From the NCBI RefSeq assembly GCF_020536995.1, contig NC_068360.1, positions 1,584,292 through 1,648,291 of the forward strand: DNA of 64,000 nucleotides, read 5' to 3'. A program made the position numbers and the translations under genes. This DNA is from Dreissena polymorpha (Eukaryota > Mollusca > Bivalvia > Myida > Dreissenidae). Positions within the stretch are counted from its first letter, which is position 1; every line of letters begins with the position of its first letter. Below, in pieces: positions 40,441 through 52,060 of this stretch. The notes below the pieces were generated by a model that saw only the letters and a list, made by a program, of their open reading frames with translations, did not search any database and had not been told where the DNA came from.

Positions 40441-41633
40441 AGATATTCAAGCATTACAACTTTGAATCGTTCGCGTTTTATATTAATGCTTCAATGGCAA
40501 CGTTTAACTGCAAACACAATTTCAATGGACCCACAGGACTGTCACAAATCGGACTGATCATTGCTACTGAAAGTAGTGTAAAAGGAGACCTGACGGGGAT
40601 CAAAATGTTGAAGAAAAAGACTTATGTGGTCGTTGATACTACGTCCCCTTCGAAGAGTCTCGCTGAACTTGCCACAAGTCCAAACCAAACGTGTTTTCAC
40701 CGTTTACGTTTGTTGCCAACCGGTTTTCAAACTTATTTTATAACGGTATAATTTATCATTGCAACTGTATTAAATATATTTTAATAGAATATTGTTTGCT
40801 GTTTGAATTTCTGTCCGGATGTCATTAATATGTACGCAAACAATAATACCCGTTGCATTTGTTTAGTAATTACCGCGATATTTTGTTAGCACTAACACAC
40901 TAACATAATGCCATAAAATGCTATCTAAAATTGTATTGTAGTTTTGTCTGTTTGATAACGAGGAACTCTACTTTCCACCCTAACACCCTTACCCACCCTA
41001 ACCTAACCTTACAGTGCAAATGTAAGTGCAGATTGTTTTTGTACGGTTATCCGATTACAGTAGCATTATTGAGGCAGTTGTTAAAGTCGTTTTTATGAAG
41101 ATATGATCGTTTTTAAATCATAAACCGAGACAAAGGTACACTTGTTATGGATGGGTCTTCTGCATCATATAAATACATTGTTGAGATTTGTTTCTACATC
41201 ACATTATAAGACAATGCGTGGTTTAATATAAGTGTTGGACATTTTTAGAGAAGAAATAGTATTTTTATTAAAATCAAACATATATAAAACACATTTCAGA
41301 CTATGAAAAAAAACAATGATCCAAGACGTTTCTGCTGAGACATCTGCACCTAGCTACCCTTAACCTATTTACGTCCATGACAACAGACGGCTGAGTCGAA
41401 CAATTACCATTTAACTACCTATTTCACTGTTAATAATAGCGGTTATTGTTTTACTGGTGTTTTTTTCTGTCGTTAGACCAAAGGTGGTAAGAAAATGGTT
41501 CCAAAATGTACTCGCACTATGTTTTGACTGTATAGCTTCTTTTCTCTCTCCAATATCACATAGACTATTTGACGATCCTAGCCATGTTCCTCTTTTTGAT
41601 GACTTTTCAGATGATGAACTCGCATTTGCATGA
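40441..41633 (+). pseudogene. vWA/TNFR-like membrane protein, copy A (decayed remnant)
   Basis: Aligns closely with copy B. The vWA exon is present only from its middle (about 40441-40746, e.g. FYINASMATFN, QIGLIIATESSVKGDL) and has a two-base insertion near 40685 that shifts the frame. Almost the whole TNFR-type exon is gone; only its last bases and donor remain near 41012-41025. The transmembrane exon (41300-41633) is still similar in sequence but carries stop codons in the extracellular linker. The upstream boundary of similarity near 40440 marks one end of the segmental duplication. This copy cannot make the protein. Confidence 0.85.
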
Positions 41634-42746
41634 ATATATTAAATATGCTTTTAAATAAATATGATTGTTTCGTACCACAAACGTAGTCAGCTGAGGTAAT
41701 TCATTAGAAATACAGATGTTTACATTTATTTATTACAATATTTTGAAATTGAAAAATTTCGAAGAGATGTGTAAAAAACCTTTAATTTGTTCATGTTACT
41801 TTTTCCTAGCGATATTCACTGTCGACATGTAAATTCTCAAAGTTTGTTGTTGTATATACTTCAGTGGTTTCAATAAGAATTCGTATTAGAAACCAAATTG
41901 TAATTTGATGGGCCAATTGAGAATGCATTCCTGAAAAATTTTGAATTGAGGACGCAAAATCTTGCATTCTGAGAGTTTACCTTACGTCTGTACACTTTTT
42001 AATACGCCGAAATAGAAATGCCTTTGTAATCTTGTGGTGCTTTATTTATAGTCAATCCAAATGAATACAATATTCAAAGAAGAAAAGACAATTGCGTTAA
42101 ATATGTACACGTGTTATGTACGGTTATAGAAAGAGGTATCGTTCTAATAGTTGATTGTAGAAAGGATAAATTGAGTGTAATATGTTTCCTAGGATTGCCT
42201 ATTCTAGTTTTAGTATTAACTATCAACGCTATCTCAAAGACATGCTAAAGTAAACTCATTATATCTTTGTTAAGGATTGATTCGAAATTTGTCTGTTATC
42301 GATGTTAATTCGAAGTGCAAAAACTGGCGTAATGTCAAGATACACATATATAACCATATACAAGAGTCAACCACCTGTCTGTGTCTTGCTAGTTATGTAG
42401 TTAAATGTAGTTAAATACGATGAATTGCACACTGATACAATTATTGAAAAGTCGTCAACTATTACATAGAACAATTTATCACATCCAATGTAATATATGT
42501 ACATACATGTATATAACATGTAATATAACCATAACGAATATTTTTAAGTTACACATGTTTAATATACTTTTTAAGCGTTTTCATTGGCTTAGTTTTCGTT
42601 CAATTGACCAATCGCATTTTGTTATTTTGCTGAAATGACGTTGCAACATTAAATGACGACACGATATTTAAACACCATTCGGGATTTATCATTATATTTG
42701 CGTAAATATTTATTTAATTTTCTCATTTAAATGCATGTGATAAAAA
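41634..42746. other. Duplicated non-coding sequence, unit 1
   Basis: Matches the sequence after copies B and C (for example the AATACGCCG block at 42001, near 52350 and at 63150). No gene recognised. Confidence 0.6.
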
Positions 42747-42877
42747 GATCTGACACTCGTTGTCATATTTCTCGTCCAGGAAATTCGTTAGTAAGCTAGC
42801 CAAACGCTCGCTTACTAACAAAATTCCTGATCTCGTTTAATAAAATATGGTATGATATGACAACTCGTGCCAGATCC
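42747..42877. mobile_element. Short foldback element
   Basis: Inverted arms (GATCTGACACTCGTTGTCAT ... ATGACAACTCGTGCCAGATC) plus an inner inverted repeat around GTTAGTAAGC / GCTTACTAAC near 42810. It would fold into a hairpin of about 130 bp. Confidence 0.6.
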
Positions 42878-43146
42878 TATATATACTTAACAGTAGAGCA
42901 ATGTGTTTTCTGTTAATTTTCAGGGATGTCAATGTCAGGTGTCATATAACATATTATGTAAATAACATAGCCAATAACGATAGACTTCAGAATATTATGT
43001 GTTTTGATTGTTTTGTAGTTGAAAGAACAAATGCGGACGAATCTGTAAATATAGCTTAATGTGTCTTAATCATTATTATTCGGGTGTATGAATGCCGAAT
43101 TAGTGTATGTCGGATTAATTTATTTTATATATCCTGAACTGTTTAA

Positions 43147-43642
43147 AGCCACACACCTTGAAATGAAATACATGGCATAGTAAATTTCAGTATAAATAAG
43201 AAACATATTTTATCTATGCCAATTTGAAAATATCTGGTGGTTACAAGGTAGAAATCAGTCTCTTTTGCGCTTTAAAACTTACAAATAATCGCGTTTGTCG
43301 AAATGGACGTATACGTCTATAAATCCTTCTTTCGGTTTTAAAAGCGGTACCGTTTGAAAAATGATAAATTACTTGCTAACTAGGCTATAGATTTAATTTA
43401 ATCTATCTCAATTAGAATTTATCGTGGTAACAAGGTAGAAATCCGTCTCTTTTGCGCTTAAAACTTAAAAATAGTCACGTATGTCGAAATGTACGTGTAC
43501 GTATAGAAATCGTACTTTCGGTTTTAAAATATAAAAAAAATTACTTGCTAACTAGGCTATAGATTTAATGACACTTTTGCACACTTTCAAATTGCATCTA
43601 TATGTATTGATTAACATGTACTTCATTTCAAGGTGTGTAGCT
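43147..43642. mobile_element. TTAA-flanked MITE present in unit 1, absent from unit 2
   Basis: A 496-bp element with inverted ends of about 28 bp (AGCCACACACCTTGAAATGA...; complement at 43615-43642) between TTAA at 43143-43146 and 43643-43646. Internally, a block of about 187 bp starting GGTAGAAATCAGTCTC is duplicated. The matching place in unit 2 (about 54944-54975) reads straight through without it, so it inserted after the duplication. TTAA points to a piggyBac-type source; a different family from the tRNA-bearing MITE. Confidence 0.8.
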
Positions 43643-43922
43643 TTAAGGACAAGCTTAAATTTGGGTTTAAGTGTCTGCGGATTTGCACTAACCATATCGT
43701 TTCTTTCAGGTGGGCTTTGTCTTCCAATTGATTTTCTGTAATTAGGCTGCACTTCGTTTGGATCTTCTTCGGTGAATTGTAAACTATTACAACGTTTGTC
43801 TCAACTAGCTCGACCGATCCTTTTTTTCCCCGAACCTTAACGTGTTTGTTATGTCATGCTAAGTCCTGGATCTTCTTTCTGCTTTCGTTCATATTCGCTC
43901 AATTTTACTTTAAACATAAAGA

Positions 43923-44615
43923 ATGCCACAAAGAGTTTTAGAACAATTCTGTCATTGAGCATCCTTATTAAAGAGTGATATAAAGGAGATATGGCAAGGC
44001 TCAATTAAATAAACAAGAAAACATACGTTGACGTGCATTTTACATCATAGGCCACGTATGAACGCCATTATGCTATAACTCAACCTGTTTGGCAACTTGC
44101 TCCGTAATGGTACAGATGCAGATGTTCATGTGTATTTAGAATACGGCAATAGCTGGAAAGCAAACAAACAAACATGTACGACAAGGTTCCTCTGCTTTCT
44201 AGCAGCTGGAGCCTGAACTTTTCTCCTACAGACACCTTTAAAAGTCTTCAACTTTATATTGGATTTGGCATCCAATTACTATGCAACTTCTGCCTGTCTC
44301 TGCAAATTCCAAAACAAATGAAAAATGAACGAGTAACCGTAGTAGTTGTTGGAGTCCTTCCTTGTTGTCTGCTCCAAGTAAAAAGACCTTAATTGTGAAC
44401 ATTAACGCTTCTATCCTTCGGTTTAATGGCGTATTACCACTGACAGGAGCAGTGGTGTTGACAGCAGCGGTTGTAAACCGTAACAGACCCAATGCAGCGT
44501 TGCAGACTAGGAAATTGAAGGGTTACATTATGCAGATATTAAAACGGAAAGCGATGAGATGGAGGAGGGACAACTTGCAACTGATCTGATAAAGAAGATT
44601 CCCGCGGTAAAGATG
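43923..44615 (+). pseudogene. Copy of the CARD-like/ITIM-motif locus, unit 1 (broken)
   Basis: Aligns with 55225-56482. The first exon begins with the same ATGCCACA and reads MP.RVLEQFCH, but a stop follows at codon 12 and others come later. Downstream, the acceptor (TTTTCTCCTACAG) and the segment with GLHYADIKTESDE are kept, although the frame ends early (AVKM then stop). It is a decayed duplicate. Confidence 0.5.
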
Positions 44616-44639
44616 TAAATTGTCTAAACAATTGTACCC

Positions 44640-46295
44640 AAAGGCCGCATTGGAGTACGGGCACTGGTGTCTTTGGTCAAAGGGGCAAGTGTCCTGATAA
44701 TCATATCATACGATGCATACGGACATGTGCATATATGCAAATTTAACAAACACACACTTTCTAAATTGATCGATTTTAATGCGTGTTTTAACTTTGTTAT
44801 TTAAGATGGTTATACGAAATATTCTTAGTGTATATTCTTTAATATGCTTTTTCAAAGTTTGCGATTTAAATAGTTGCATACTTTGGCTTAAAAAGAAATT
44901 ATCAGATGGTGCTTAAAACAATTCATATAAAAGTCTTTCTCCTGGTGTGTACGTTGAAATTTTAAAGAGTTATCAATCAGAAGAAATGTGTTCGCAAGCA
45001 TTATCAATAAATCAATTAAATACATTTCCATTAAATATGTAATCTTTTATTGCCAATTGTGTATACAGACTAGAAAACCCTTTACCGTCGTTGCGTTTGA
45101 TATATTGTTATGTTGAGTATTCATTAAGAAATTTATTCTATTTATAAATAATGAGATAAATATAGCTTTTTTCATTTTAAAGTATCTCTTTTTCCCTTGC
45201 CGTTGTTCTTTCGGTGTCAAAATTTGATTCATTTGGAAGTTACTTAGTGTTGCAGATGTTGCGAAAGGTTAATCAAAGGTCAAATTTTAGGGTTCGTAAA
45301 CCGTATATTGCGTACGGGATGCTAGCTCTGTAAAGTATGTTCATTTCCGGTTTGTCTCGATTTATAAATACAGGTGTCTGTTTACTTTTGATAAGGTAAT
45401 AGCTTGTTCAACTTAAGTTGTTTAATACATGACAGTATTAATCATTATCGTGTTCATATCAAAGGACTAAGACCACGCACGTTCGAAGCATTTAAAGGTA
45501 ATACACGTGAGTAAATATTGTATTATTGTTAACTAAACAGACATGCCTATAAACATTTAAAGAAACCAAGCAGCTAGTGTGGAATGGTAGAGATATTATT
45601 AATAGAAAACGAAAGAGAAAACGATTACAAAAAACGTTTTGTAACATAAAGTAGTACGAGGTTCAAAATATATGTATGCTACTAGTTTAATTAATTTACA
45701 TTCATTCTTTTGAGGTATTTGTTAACAGTTGTTCCTCGTTTGTTTCATTGAAAATCAATATATGACGAACAACGTATTGAAATGTATTTATAGTTTGGGT
45801 TAGGAAGCAGTCATTTTCATACCTAGTGAAACACAGTAGTAATGCAATGCGATTAATTGTAAATGAACTTTTAGACTAGTGTGATTTAATTTGCCTCTTA
45901 ATTTTTTTCAATTTCGTTTCGCATTGAATTCATTCCAAAACGTATGGAATATGGATCGTTATTAACAACAATATTTATATCACGGAATGGAATTCAATAT
46001 CATTGACGGGATCCCAAAAATCACACCACATCATGTATGTGCTGTTTAGACACGTATTCTCTACCTATCATTGTATGCTATGAAACGTGAGTACATACTC
46101 ATTATTTTGGAAAAGAGGAATAGTGTTGAAATTTATAATCAGACCAATATGCATGTATACATGTTTTATTGTACAAATACTTTTTGCACTGATAACAAAT
46201 GGCTGAACGGCGTGCCATGCTTTATTCAGTGCTCGTAATGTGAAGCTTAAATAAAAGTTAAAAAATAAAGAAAATATTTTTTAATATCTTTTAAA
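44640..46295. other. Duplicated non-coding sequence, unit 1
   Basis: Shows patchy similarity to 56420-57850 in the same order. No gene recognised. Confidence 0.5.
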
Positions 46296-47441
46296 AATAT
46301 ATACAGCGTTGATTGATGTTGGTGTTATTGAAATATCAAAAGGAATGGCAATGAAATCAAAGACAGCGAATGCCTCTTTCTGTGCAGTTCTTAGCTGCAT
46401 TCCATTGAAAATATTTTTACCCGCGTTCTTCGAACACACCTTGTTTAGTGGTTCACATTGTAGAAAACATATCGGTCGCCTTTCTGTCAAAATGCTGCCT
46501 ATCTGTTCATTATTCGCTGTCTCTCTGTCAAAAACAAGAAAATGGTTGCTCGGAATTCACAAAACAGGCCAGAAAATCTAATGTTAAAACCCGCAAACAC
46601 ATGTGTGCATAAAAAGAGGTTGTCCATGAGTTGTCAAGCTACAGGTTCGCAGTATTCCATAGGTCCAAACACTTATCACAAACTCTATCAAAGATGGAAT
46701 GATGACGAGGGTGATCACAAACACTATCGAAGATGGAATGATGACGAGGGTGGTGGAACAATCGTGCATACATGCCACTTTGATAACTTTTTAATATAGC
46801 TTTTCCGTAATATGTCAAATATCTAGTGTCATTGATATCATCTTTATGATCAAATCTTTACGTTCAGTGTACGCTTGTAGTAATTTTCGTCAATGTTACT
46901 TAACAAATGCCTACGCTTGCTTTCGTTGTGGCACGGAAAGCCTCTCAGTCGGCTCACTTTTCTGGAACGGGAAGCCTAGTCGTCGATTGACACTGGCATG
47001 GGAACACTCTCCATTACATTTCTTGGTAATAAACGTGTGAACCTTTAGCTGGATATATGCTTCAACTCATGGACCACCTCTTTTTATGCACAAATGTGTT
47101 TACGGGTTTTAATTTTAGATTTTCTAACCTGTTTTGTGAATTCCGAGCATCCGTTTGTCTTGTTTATGACAGAGAGGCAGCGAAGAAGGAACAGATAGGC
47201 AGCATTTTGACAGAAAGGCGACCGATATGCTTCTACACTGTGTGGTTTGTCGGAAATTGTAATTTGATTCTATTGGTAATAGTATCGCGAATCATCGCGA
47301 ATCATCGCGCTCATGCTTAAATTGGTTTATGTGGTGGAAAGTTTCCAATTCAGTTAATAAAAACTGTAACTTATCATGGAATTGTTGAAAATAAATTAAA
47401 ATATATGAGTGAAATACCAAAATAACAACGCTGTATATATT
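46296..47441. mobile_element. Foldback element with arms of about 340-380 bp
   Basis: The arm starting ATATATACAGCGTTG at 46296 returns as its complement ending near 47441. Inner landmarks such as CATATCGGTCGCCTTTCTGT (46469) and ACAGAAAGGCGACCGATATG (47209) mirror each other. Arms run to about 46655 and from about 47050. The centre holds a short tandem repeat (CTATCRAAGATGGAATGATG, twice near 46690-46745). Unit 2 lacks it at the matching place. Open frames inside (46309-46581, 47057-47320) mirror each other and are not genes. Confidence 0.8.
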
Positions 47442-48821
47442 CATTTACGATATATCTGGTCAAACAAAATTCATGTTTAATTAGTTAACGCGAAATCGTT
47501 TCTATAACGATTCTGTTACTGACCGAGAACTGACCTTGATACCTTGCGGGCTGGAATGCAATCCATTAAATTGAGGTAATTATTCCACTGACGGAATTAC
47601 GTCTTTATGCATTAACGTGTTTAAAATCAAGTTTCGAAAACAATTTGAATTATTAGTTTTAAAGAGTATATCAGGGAATGGAGCAGCGATAATTATATGA
47701 TCTAAAATATAAAAGTGCACAAAATGCAATACGGTAGTAATTACTTAATATGAGAATACAGCTTTAAATTTAAACACTCTCGCGCTTGCAATGTTCTAAA
47801 TATAAAGGGGTGCACACTAACTATATTGATGTCGTGTGTTGAGTGTGAAACTGTTCTATCTCTCAAGCCCTTGTATAAGAGATAAAATTGTTTCATGCTG
47901 AACACAGAGTTAACATCGTTGCAAAATGCACTGTAGTATCCCTTTTCATACCCTTTACATCCAAAAAATAGAATGTCAATTGAATACCATAATTTAAATG
48001 TGAAAATTGTTTGAAGATTGCAATTGTTTTATTTCGAAAAGTTTCAGGCCTACCGTCGGGAAATTGTATATTCAAATTCATTGGACGTGTACAAAGGTCA
48101 GCTAAGGTGAATAGCGGTGTTAAACAGCTACGCTTAAAGAAAACTAACTTGTTCACTAAATAAGCTGTGACACCGTTCATGTTACTTATATGGAGCCAAA
48201 ATAGTAAATAGTTAACTTCCTGTAGGATTGCACAATTTAGTTACGGTGACCTGATTAGGGTTAATTTACCCAATCACACAGTATTGAGGATGGGTGCATT
48301 AACATTACAAGGGTGAAGAGGAGATAAAAGTAGGATATTTGATCGGGATCGTTTTTATTTGGAGTTATTGGTGATAACTAATTACTTTTATTCCAAAAAG
48401 GAACGTAAACGTAACAAACCCACATATGGAGATTTGAAAGCAGATAAAGAACATTTACAATGTAAACGTCAGTATAAAAAATACTGCTCTTCATAATCAA
48501 GTATTTAATACAATTGTGACGATGAATGTATTTAATTGTATCAAAACGTTACATTCTGCGCGAAGTCATATGAAAATTATGCCAATTTCTGCTTCTTGGT
48601 TTTTATAGTAGACTGTGTGTTTAACAAACTCTTTGTATGTACGTTTAAGGGCTTATATTAATTACAAAACTTTCTTTAGGCCAAAAACAAAGTCTCGGTT
48701 CAGGCAGGGAACATGGCCAGAAAAATGTAGGAGGGTAGGTAGTTGGTTTTTTTATTGGTTGTTTTTTTATTTATTTGTTTTTACCAGTCGACTGTTTTCA
48801 GGGTTAAAAAGGGTCAGTTAA
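47442..48821. other. Duplicated non-coding sequence, unit 1
   Basis: The part at about 48360-48640 matches 58060-58480 in unit 2. Nothing coding recognised. Confidence 0.45.
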
Positions 48822-49320
48822 AGGGGCCGTTTAACATATTTCGGCATGTATTGAAACTTGTCATTAAAAGCTTTATATTGATAAATGTAAACATTGGACC
48901 TAAAAATCTCCAGTAAAAAAAAGAATACAATTTAAAAAAAGGAAAAAGTAACCTTTAACATGGCTCGAACCACTGACCCCTGATGTCCTGGAGTAAAGAG
49001 CCTCTCGCCTAGACCACTCGATCATCCATTCTCATGCCTAGAGCGGATGTATTTGTTTACCTATATAAGCAATCCTCGTAGTATCCCAAAATATAAGGAC
49101 AACAGCAGAACTTTCCAAATAATTCAATCGTTTCGCTTCGCACAACGCTTTATAATTTTCAGGTTTTCAAATCGTCAAAAGATGCATATAATGGATTTTA
49201 AGAGCATGGTTAATGGTCAGTATTACTATTTCCTAAAAATTATCATCATTAAATCGAAAATTTGCGAATCTGAAACAACTTTTTAATTTGGTCAATTTAC
49301 CAAAACGTTGAACGGCCCCT
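48822..49320 (-). mobile_element. piggyBac-type MITE with tRNA-like core, copy 2
   Basis: 499 bp between TTAA at 48818-48821 and 49321-49324, with ends AGGGGCCGTTTAACAT and ACGTTGAACGGCCCCT. The tRNA-like segment lies inverted at about 48958-49040. Same family as 16897-17399, in the opposite orientation. Confidence 0.85.
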
Positions 49321-49456
49321 TTAATGCACCCATGATTGTTTAAACACTGACCAAATGATAAACATTGTGGTGTTTAGTTGTTGTATATTTTTCATCATTT
49401 CATCATTCCTAGCTCTTTATGCACCTTTTGCCTTTTTACCACCCTCTGTACTAATG

Positions 49457-49865
49457 AACGATTCAAACACTTTTTGCAGTTCGTAAATTTCGGACATAAA
49501 ATTCGGATGCGGATTTTGTGACAAAAACTTTTGTATTTTAAATAGCTGTAAATTAATGTACAAATAAATATTCTTTAAAAACCAAAGACTGCATTTTGAT
49601 TAAAGCATTTTTTTACTAGAATAAATGTTAATGAAACAAAACATTTACAAAAATAACAGTTCTGAACGATTCAGACGCTTTCCGAAGTTGCGTAAATTTC
49701 GAACATAAAATTCGGATGCGGATTTTGTAACAGTAAAAACTCTGGTCTTTATCTGTAAATGACTGTACAAATTAACATTCTTTTAAAACTAAAAACTGCA
49801 TTTGGAATAAAGCATAAGCATTTATTGAATGAAATAAATGTCAATGAAACCAAACAATACCCTAT
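49457..49865 (+). repeat. Two-copy tandem duplication, 207-bp period
   Basis: GAACGATTCAAACACTTTTT at 49457 and GAACGATTCAGACGCTTTCC at 49664 begin similar units, each containing ATTCGGATGCGGATTTTGT and ending in AATGAAAC.AAACA. Confidence 0.85.
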
Positions 49866-49869
49866 TGGT

Positions 49870-50010
49870 AAAACTTGTTCCGTACCGTACCGGCGAAAAA
49901 CATAGCCATCGGATTTTTTTCCGCGGACCAAAAAAATCTTTAGGGTCGGGGGCAAAAAAATAGGGTCGGTCGGGTTCCCTGAACCAAGACTATTTTTTTG
50001 TTTGGCCTTA
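49870..50010. repeat. Fragment of an unidentified G-rich/A-rich repeat
   Basis: CCGTACCGGCGAAAAACATAG followed by runs such as AAAAAAATAGGGTCGGTCGG and TTTTTTTGTTTGGCCT. Its composition differs from the flanks. I cannot name the family. Confidence 0.35.
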
Positions 50011-50194
50011 TATAATCTAATATGTTTTGAATATCGAATGTCAGTAATTCGTTTATTTAAACCGTGAATTCTTTACACACACCAGTCATACCGCGATATA
50101 TACTATAATTAAAAAAACAATTCAATGTGCTTTGCGGTTTGATAAACGTATATCATGTTTTGCATTTGCCGGTATACATATTTTTCAGGGTACT

Positions 50195-52060
50195 ATGGGA
50201 CCGGTACTTCTTTACGTTCTGGTGTTGGCGATGTATCATCCCGCTGAAATCTTTTTAAATCAAATACGGATAGCCGAATATGCTATCTCCCTGCTACCAA
50301 GTGGAAGCCTAATTCACATCGGATTTCTCGGGTATGAATATGTCGGACTATTTGACGCTAGAAAAGAGGAATATGAAAACTCAAGCGTTCCCGTATTGAA
50401 GCTTTCCAACTTTGAATCGTACGCGTTTTACATTAATGCTTCAATGGCAACGTTTAACTACAAACACAATTTCAATGGACCCCCAGGACTGTCACAAATC
50501 GGACTGATCCTTGGTACTGAAAGCAGAGTAAAAGGAGACCTGATGGGCATCAAAGAGTTTAAGAAAAAGACTTATGTGGTCGTTGATACTACGTCCCCAA
50601 CGAAGAGTCTGGCTGAACTTGCCACAAGTCCAAACCACGTGTTTTCGCCGTCCACGTTTGATGCCAACCGGTTTTCAAACTTATTTTATAACGGTATAAT
50701 TTATCATTTTAACTGTATTAAATATATTTTAATAGAATATTTTTTAATGTTTGAATGTCTGTCCGGATGTCATTAATATGTACGTAGGCATTAATACCCG
50801 TTGCAGTTGTTAAGTAATTACCGCGATATTTTGTTAGTACTTACTAACACACTAACATAATGCCATGAACTGCTATCTAAAATTGTATTGTAGTTTTGTC
50901 TTTTTGATAACGAGGAACTCCACTTTCCACCCTAACACCCTAACCCAGCTTGAAGGAGACACTTTCAACCTCGCTGCAAATGAAATTGCATATAAGATCG
51001 GTAATTAACAACGGAGACTCTGGATTGGAAAGTTTAAATTTGCACTACATAACAAAGCACATCAAACACGCTTTTCTGTGAATAATGCTATAAATACGAG
51101 AACAGATGAAGTTCATTAATATCTATTTTAGAATGCATTTGTTTTATAATGTACGTTATGCGGTTTGGCATCTACTTTGCGAAACAATAACAACAATGAC
51201 ACAACTAACAAGCATTTATGTGACAATTCTTGTATTTGAAACACATTATCACGTCCTGAAGAGGTTGTATGTGTGCGTTAAATACTGTCCTTAATGCAGA
51301 TGCGCAACAGGTATGCGATACCGACATGTATTTGCCTGCTTCTGGGGATGGAAGCTGTCAGCTTTGCATGAACGCATGTGAGACAATGTTCGCTCTTAAC
51401 TGCACGACACAAGATATCCAACGACAGTGCAAATGTTAGTACAGATTGCTATTTGTACGAGTATCCGATTACAGAAGCATAATTGAAGCAGTTGCGTAAG
51501 TCGCTTTTATGAAGATATATGCTCGTTTTTTAATCGTTAACGGAGACAGAGTTACACTTGTTATGGCTGGGTCTTCTACATCATTTAAATACATTGTTGA
51601 GATTTGGTTGTACATCACATTATAAGGCAATGCATGGTATACATATTATTGTTGGACATTTTTAGAGAAGAAATAGTTTTTTGTTTAAATTAAACATATA
51701 TGAAACACGTTTTAATGCATTTCAGACAATGACAACACACGGATGATCCCAGACGTTTCTGCCAAGACATCTACACCTAGCTACTCTGAACCTATATACG
51801 TCCATGACAACAGACGGCTGAGTCGAACAATTACCATAGAACTACCTATTGCACTCTTAATAATAGCGGTTATTGTTTCACTGCTATTATTTTATGTCGT
51901 TAGGCCAAAGGTGGTAAGAAAATGGTTCCAAAATGTACTCGCACTATGTTTTGACTGTATAGCCTCTTTTCTGTCTCCATTTTCACATAAACTGTTTGAC
52001 GACCCTAGCCATGTTCCTCTTTTTGATGACTTTTCAGATGATGAAGTCGCATTTGCATGA
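50195..52060 (+). CDS. vWA-like/TNFR-type single-pass membrane protein, copy B (open)
   Basis: Exons 50189-50693 (ATG 50195), 51300-51434 and 51726-52060 join with matching phases into 322 residues. Residues 1-165 are vWA-like: a hydrophobic start (VLLYVLVLAMY), a helix (IRIAEYAISLLPSGS), IHIGFLGYEY, then SQIGLILGTES, IKEFKKKTYVVVDTTS and LAELATSPNHVF. The metal-site residues DxSxS and TDGxS of standard vWA are not present. Exon 2 is one TNF-receptor-type module with six Cys (C-x13-C-x2-C-x3-C-x7-C-x8-C). Exon 3 gives a linker, a transmembrane helix (IALLIIAVIVSLLLFYVV), basic residues and an acidic end (FDDFSDDEVAFA). The hydrophobic N-terminus could also serve as a signal peptide, so ATG 50195, six bases inside the exon, may be the true start; upstream non-coding or coding exons are not excluded. 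No death domain is seen. Ligand and function are unknown. Confidence 0.7.

Noticed and set aside
46309-47320. Open frames of 85-90 codons
   Set aside because: They mirror each other across the arms of a foldback element.
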